Shown here piece by piece: positions 62,076-64,000 of a stretch of 64,000 bases of DNA (position 1 is the first letter of the stretch; each line of letters opens with the position of its first letter). Below the pieces are notes generated by a model. It did not search any database and had not been told where the DNA came from. It saw nothing but the letters and a program-made list of their open reading frames with translations. The stretch lies in assembly GCA_023393915.1 (NCBI GenBank), contig JAEXBS010000021.1:1-64000 (forward strand). Direction: 5' to 3'. The position numbers were made by a program, and so were the translations under genes. The DNA is from Bacteroidota bacterium (GTDB taxonomy: Bacteria > Bacteroidota > Bacteroidia > Flavobacteriales > Weeksellaceae).

Positions 62076-62648
62076 TTATTGAATGTTAGGATTCCAATTT
62101 TCTGGAATTTTAGGTTGGATGTTGTGCTCAATTAAATAATCGCTGATCTCTTGGAGCACTTCTTCGTAAGAGATCTCTTGGAGCCTCTCGTAGGGAATTT
62201 TATAGCCGAGGAACATTGTTTTGGTGTTGAAATCTCCAACCGCCATTACAATAGGTACTTTTGCCGACATGGCCATATGGTAAAATCCTTTTCTCCATTT
62301 TTCCACACGACTTCTTGTGCCTTCCGGAGTGATGACCAAAGAGAAATCGTCTTTCTTGAACTCGTCGCTAACGAATTGCACCAAATTGTTTTTCTGTGCG
62401 CGGTTGATACCTATGCCCCCTAAAGCCTTAACGATCCCTCCGTACCAAGCTTTGGTGTGTTGGTCTTTGATTATGATTTTTAAGGGCATGCCGAGTTTCC
62501 AATAGGCGAAGTTTCCTAGGATGTACTCCGAGTTGTGGGTATGAGGCGTTACCACAAGGACGCAACGTCTTAGGTTTTCTTTATCTCCGTGGAGGACGAC
62601 TTTCCATCCTAAAATTTTCAGTATGAGGCTGCCCAGTAATTTTTTCAT
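62076..62648 (-). CDS. 1-Acylglycerol-phosphate acyltransferase-like protein (PlsC family)
   Basis: 190 residues with PlsC blocks: VVTPHTHNSEYILGN around 32-46, GGIGINRAQ and LVITPEGTRS. The catalytic motif of the family is H-x4-D; here it reads H-T-H-N-S-E, so Glu stands in place of Asp. The other blocks are well kept. It is probably a lysophosphatidic acid or ornithine-lipid acyltransferase at the inner membrane, but the change leaves activity open. It heads the operon with the thioesterase and menF. Confidence 0.85.
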   Translation of the reverse strand: MKKLLGSLILKILGWKVVLHGDKENLRRCVLVVTPHTHNSEYILGNFAYWKLGMPLKIIIKDQHTKAWYGGIVKALGGIGINRAQKNNLVQFVSDEFKKDDFSLVITPEGTRSRVEKWRKGFYHMAMSAKVPIVMAVGDFNTKTMFLGYKIPYERLQEISYEEVLQEISDYLIEHNIQPKIPENWNPNIQ

Positions 62649-62672
62649 GTTCTATCGCTAATTAATAAACAA

Positions 62673-62704
62673 AAAAGTATAACCAATTCTTTGGCTATAC
62701 TTTT
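62673..62704 (-). terminator. AT-rich hairpin, terminator candidate
   Basis: AAAAGTATA (62673-62681) pairs with TATACTTTT (62696-62704), extended by CCAA/TTGG after one mismatch around a TTCT loop. On the minus strand a T run follows. It lies 24 bp beyond the stop of the 20-residue ORF and between it and the acyltransferase gene. Confidence 0.7.
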
Positions 62705-62712
62705 CAAATATA
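62705..62712 (-). promoter_or_regulatory. -7 element for the acyltransferase-menF operon
   Basis: The minus strand reads TATATTTG, a full TAnnTTTG match directly upstream of the hairpin. A start near 62698 would give a leader of about 50 bases to the ATG at 62648. The -33 region has only TTTT. Confidence 0.45.
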
Positions 62713-62727
62713 CTTTAAAAATGATTT

Positions 62728-62790
62728 CTAAAAAAGGTTTGTGATCAATTCAATCACTTTGATGACGATTTCGATAACTAACTGGACCAT
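62728..62790 (-). CDS. Possible 20-residue hydrophobic peptide gene
   Basis: MVQLVIEIVIKVIELITNLF alternates Val/Ile/Leu with Glu and Lys, consistent with an amphipathic membrane helix. It has its own terminator-like hairpin downstream (62673-62704) and a possible -7 TATATTTA about 60 bp upstream. A free-standing unit is thus plausible. No other feature is seen in 62649-62984. Confidence 0.5.
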   Translation of the reverse strand: MVQLVIEIVIKVIELITNLF

Positions 62791-62984
62791 GATTTCAATT
62801 TTGTGATTAGGATTCAAGTGGTGTTTTCCTCGCGGTGTAAATATAAGACAATTTTAGATATATCTTTATTACATTGATTAATTTTTTATTAACTAACCAT
62901 TTGACTCTAAGAGAGTAGAGGAAGCTTTTAAATTAAGGAACATGAACTAAACCTCTTTTTGGAAAGACTTCCCCCTTTCTCTTT

Positions 62985-64000
62985 TTATTTTGTTTTTATG
63001 ATGATTTCTTTCTTTCCGCTTCTGATTTCAAGATCCGTCATTTTTCCAATATCAAGATCTAAAGAGTCTAAAATGCGATCCGCTTCTTTTTTGGAATATT
63101 TCTTATTGTTAATTATCACTGAGTCGCCCTCTTGAGATCCCATGGAGATGCGGTTTCCATTGATGTTCATATTCACCTGTTCGCGCTGAGTATACTCGGC
63201 TTCTTTTTCTTCATCGTCGTCGTCGATTCCGTTGGCGTTTAAATCTCCATCATAACGAATCTGCCCTTTGTCTAAAGATATCACTTTAGTGGTCATCGGA
63301 AGCATTAGCTCGTAAGAAACATCGTAATCTCTGAAACGGTGCTGGTAAGGATATTGGATGAAATTCGGTAAAAGGATTTTTCCTTCTACTACCTCCACCG
63401 GTACTTTCAAATCAAGCGGTACATTGTACCCTTCCGCTTCTTTTTTTACAATCAGGTAAGGTTCTTTGATGTCAGGTCTTCTACTAACCTCTACATAAGG
63501 ATGCTCCTGTTCAAATACTCGGTCTTTATCGGAGAAAAGATCGTTATCGTATGCGGTGAAATTCTCAGGAATCTCCACTTTTTTAAGGTCTACGAAAAGA
63601 GTGTCTCCTAGGGCAGTTACAGCGATGTTTTCGGTGTCTTCTTTGTGGCCTTTGTAGATCATGTCTTTTTTAGCCATGTTGATTCCAAAGTAAGTCCCTA
63701 AACCAATCAGAGCAATGAAAAGGGCCAGTAGGACGTATCCCACATTTTTCATTTGTGTTTTAGGAGAAAGGAGTTTGATGGCAAAAAATCCAAAGAGCAG
63801 TGCAGGGATCAAGGTTCCTAGAACAGCCATGGCTTTTACAGACCAACCCATACCGTCTCCATCAAAAAGAAAATCCAGTTCATTGAACCCAGTTCCGGTG
63901 ATGGTTGCAGAGCCCATAAATCCAAATACCGCGAAAGTACCAATGATGCATGAGATGGCTAGCAGTAAGAACAATGCACCTAAAAAGTAACGAAAGATGT
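62985..64000 (-). CDS. PspC-type membrane protein, C-terminal part; gene continues beyond the window
   Basis: The frame is open to the right edge (reading ...IFRYFLGALFLLLAISC), so the start lies outside. Three hydrophobic helices (about 1-25, 48-68 and 78-98 counting from TTG 63974) are followed by a large soluble domain with beta strands and an acidic stretch (DLNANGIDDDDEEKE) that resembles calcium-binding loops. The C-terminus has a Lys-rich GKKEIIIKTK. The pattern matches the long C-terminal region of Bacteroidetes PspC-domain proteins, whose N-terminal PspC part would lie upstream. Role probably in envelope stress; the call rests on the C-terminal half only. Confidence 0.7.
   Translation of the reverse strand, partial: IFRYFLGALFLLLAISCIIGTFAVFGFMGSATITGTGFNELDFLFDGDGMGWSVKAMAVLGTLIPALLFGFFAIKLLSPKTQMKNVGYVLLALFIALIGLGTYFGINMAKKDMIYKGHKEDTENIAVTALGDTLFVDLKKVEIPENFTAYDNDLFSDKDRVFEQEHPYVEVSRRPDIKEPYLIVKKEAEGYNVPLDLKVPVEVVEGKILLPNFIQYPYQHRFRDYDVSYELMLPMTTKVISLDKGQIRYDGDLNANGIDDDDEEKEAEYTQREQVNMNINGNRISMGSQEGDSVIINNKKYSKKEADRILDSLDLDIGKMTDLEIRSGKKEIIIKTK

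Overview
This window is a Bacteroidota chromosome segment, most likely class Flavobacteriia and perhaps the Weeksellaceae. The evidence is the typical gene families (BatABCD, YfhO, DUF4834, DUF6263, NamZ/DUF1343, head-GIN DUF2807, the C-terminal part of a PspC-type protein), -7 promoter elements of the TAnnTTTG type, and the Bacteroidetes-type tyrosine integrase. Genus and species cannot be fixed from the sequence alone.

The left half (about 40-32896) is an AT-rich genomic island inserted at the 3' end of a tRNA-Phe gene. A 17-bp copy of the tRNA end lies at 40-56 and again at 32880-32896. The integrase gene (305-1561) starts just inside the left end. Short repeats near both ends look like integrase arm sites, and the old tRNA terminator is stranded outside the right end. 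No conjugation or replication genes are seen, so this is a non-conjugative integrative element carrying cargo.

Cargo block 1 (1681-17571) is a defence region. It holds a frameshifted metallophosphoesterase and a leftward series of seven genes: HTH regulator, Eco57I-like type IIG restriction-modification enzyme, companion adenine methyltransferase, GajA (OLD nuclease), GajB (UvrD-like helicase) (together a Gabija system), a PD-(D/E)XK nuclease-like protein and a TIGR02391/HEPN-like protein. Next comes a rightward 1233-residue protein with an N-terminal SEC-C zinc motif and a C-terminal PD-(D/E)XK-like domain. It is flanked by a 71-bp duplication of the 3' end of an HNH nuclease gene, of which a broken copy survives.

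Cargo block 2 (17572-32204) is a regulated export module. A histidine kinase and a sigma-54-type response regulator are transcribed leftward. Divergent from them are an HlyD/MacA-type adaptor, an outer-membrane beta-barrel protein, a head-GIN lipoprotein, a MacB/LolD-type ATPase, two paralogous permeases and a TolC-type outer-membrane channel. Palindromic intergenic repeats, one family in three copies, sit in the gaps of this operon.

The right half (32897-64000) is visibly more GC-rich backbone. In order it holds: a leftward two-component/CheB/CheR cluster without a chemoreceptor; a thioredoxin-like protein and a DUF3575 protein; NamZ head-to-head with an FtsX-type permease; cysteine synthase; a leftward set of glycosyltransferase, YfhO, DUF4834, DUF6263 lipoprotein, RlmB and DinB; a rightward MoxR-DUF58-Bat aerotolerance-type operon; a MarC-family protein; a leftward MenF, hotdog thioesterase and acyltransferase set; and a PspC-type protein cut by the window edge. 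Two tiny hydrophobic ORFs (23940-23996, 62728-62790) are candidate small membrane peptides.
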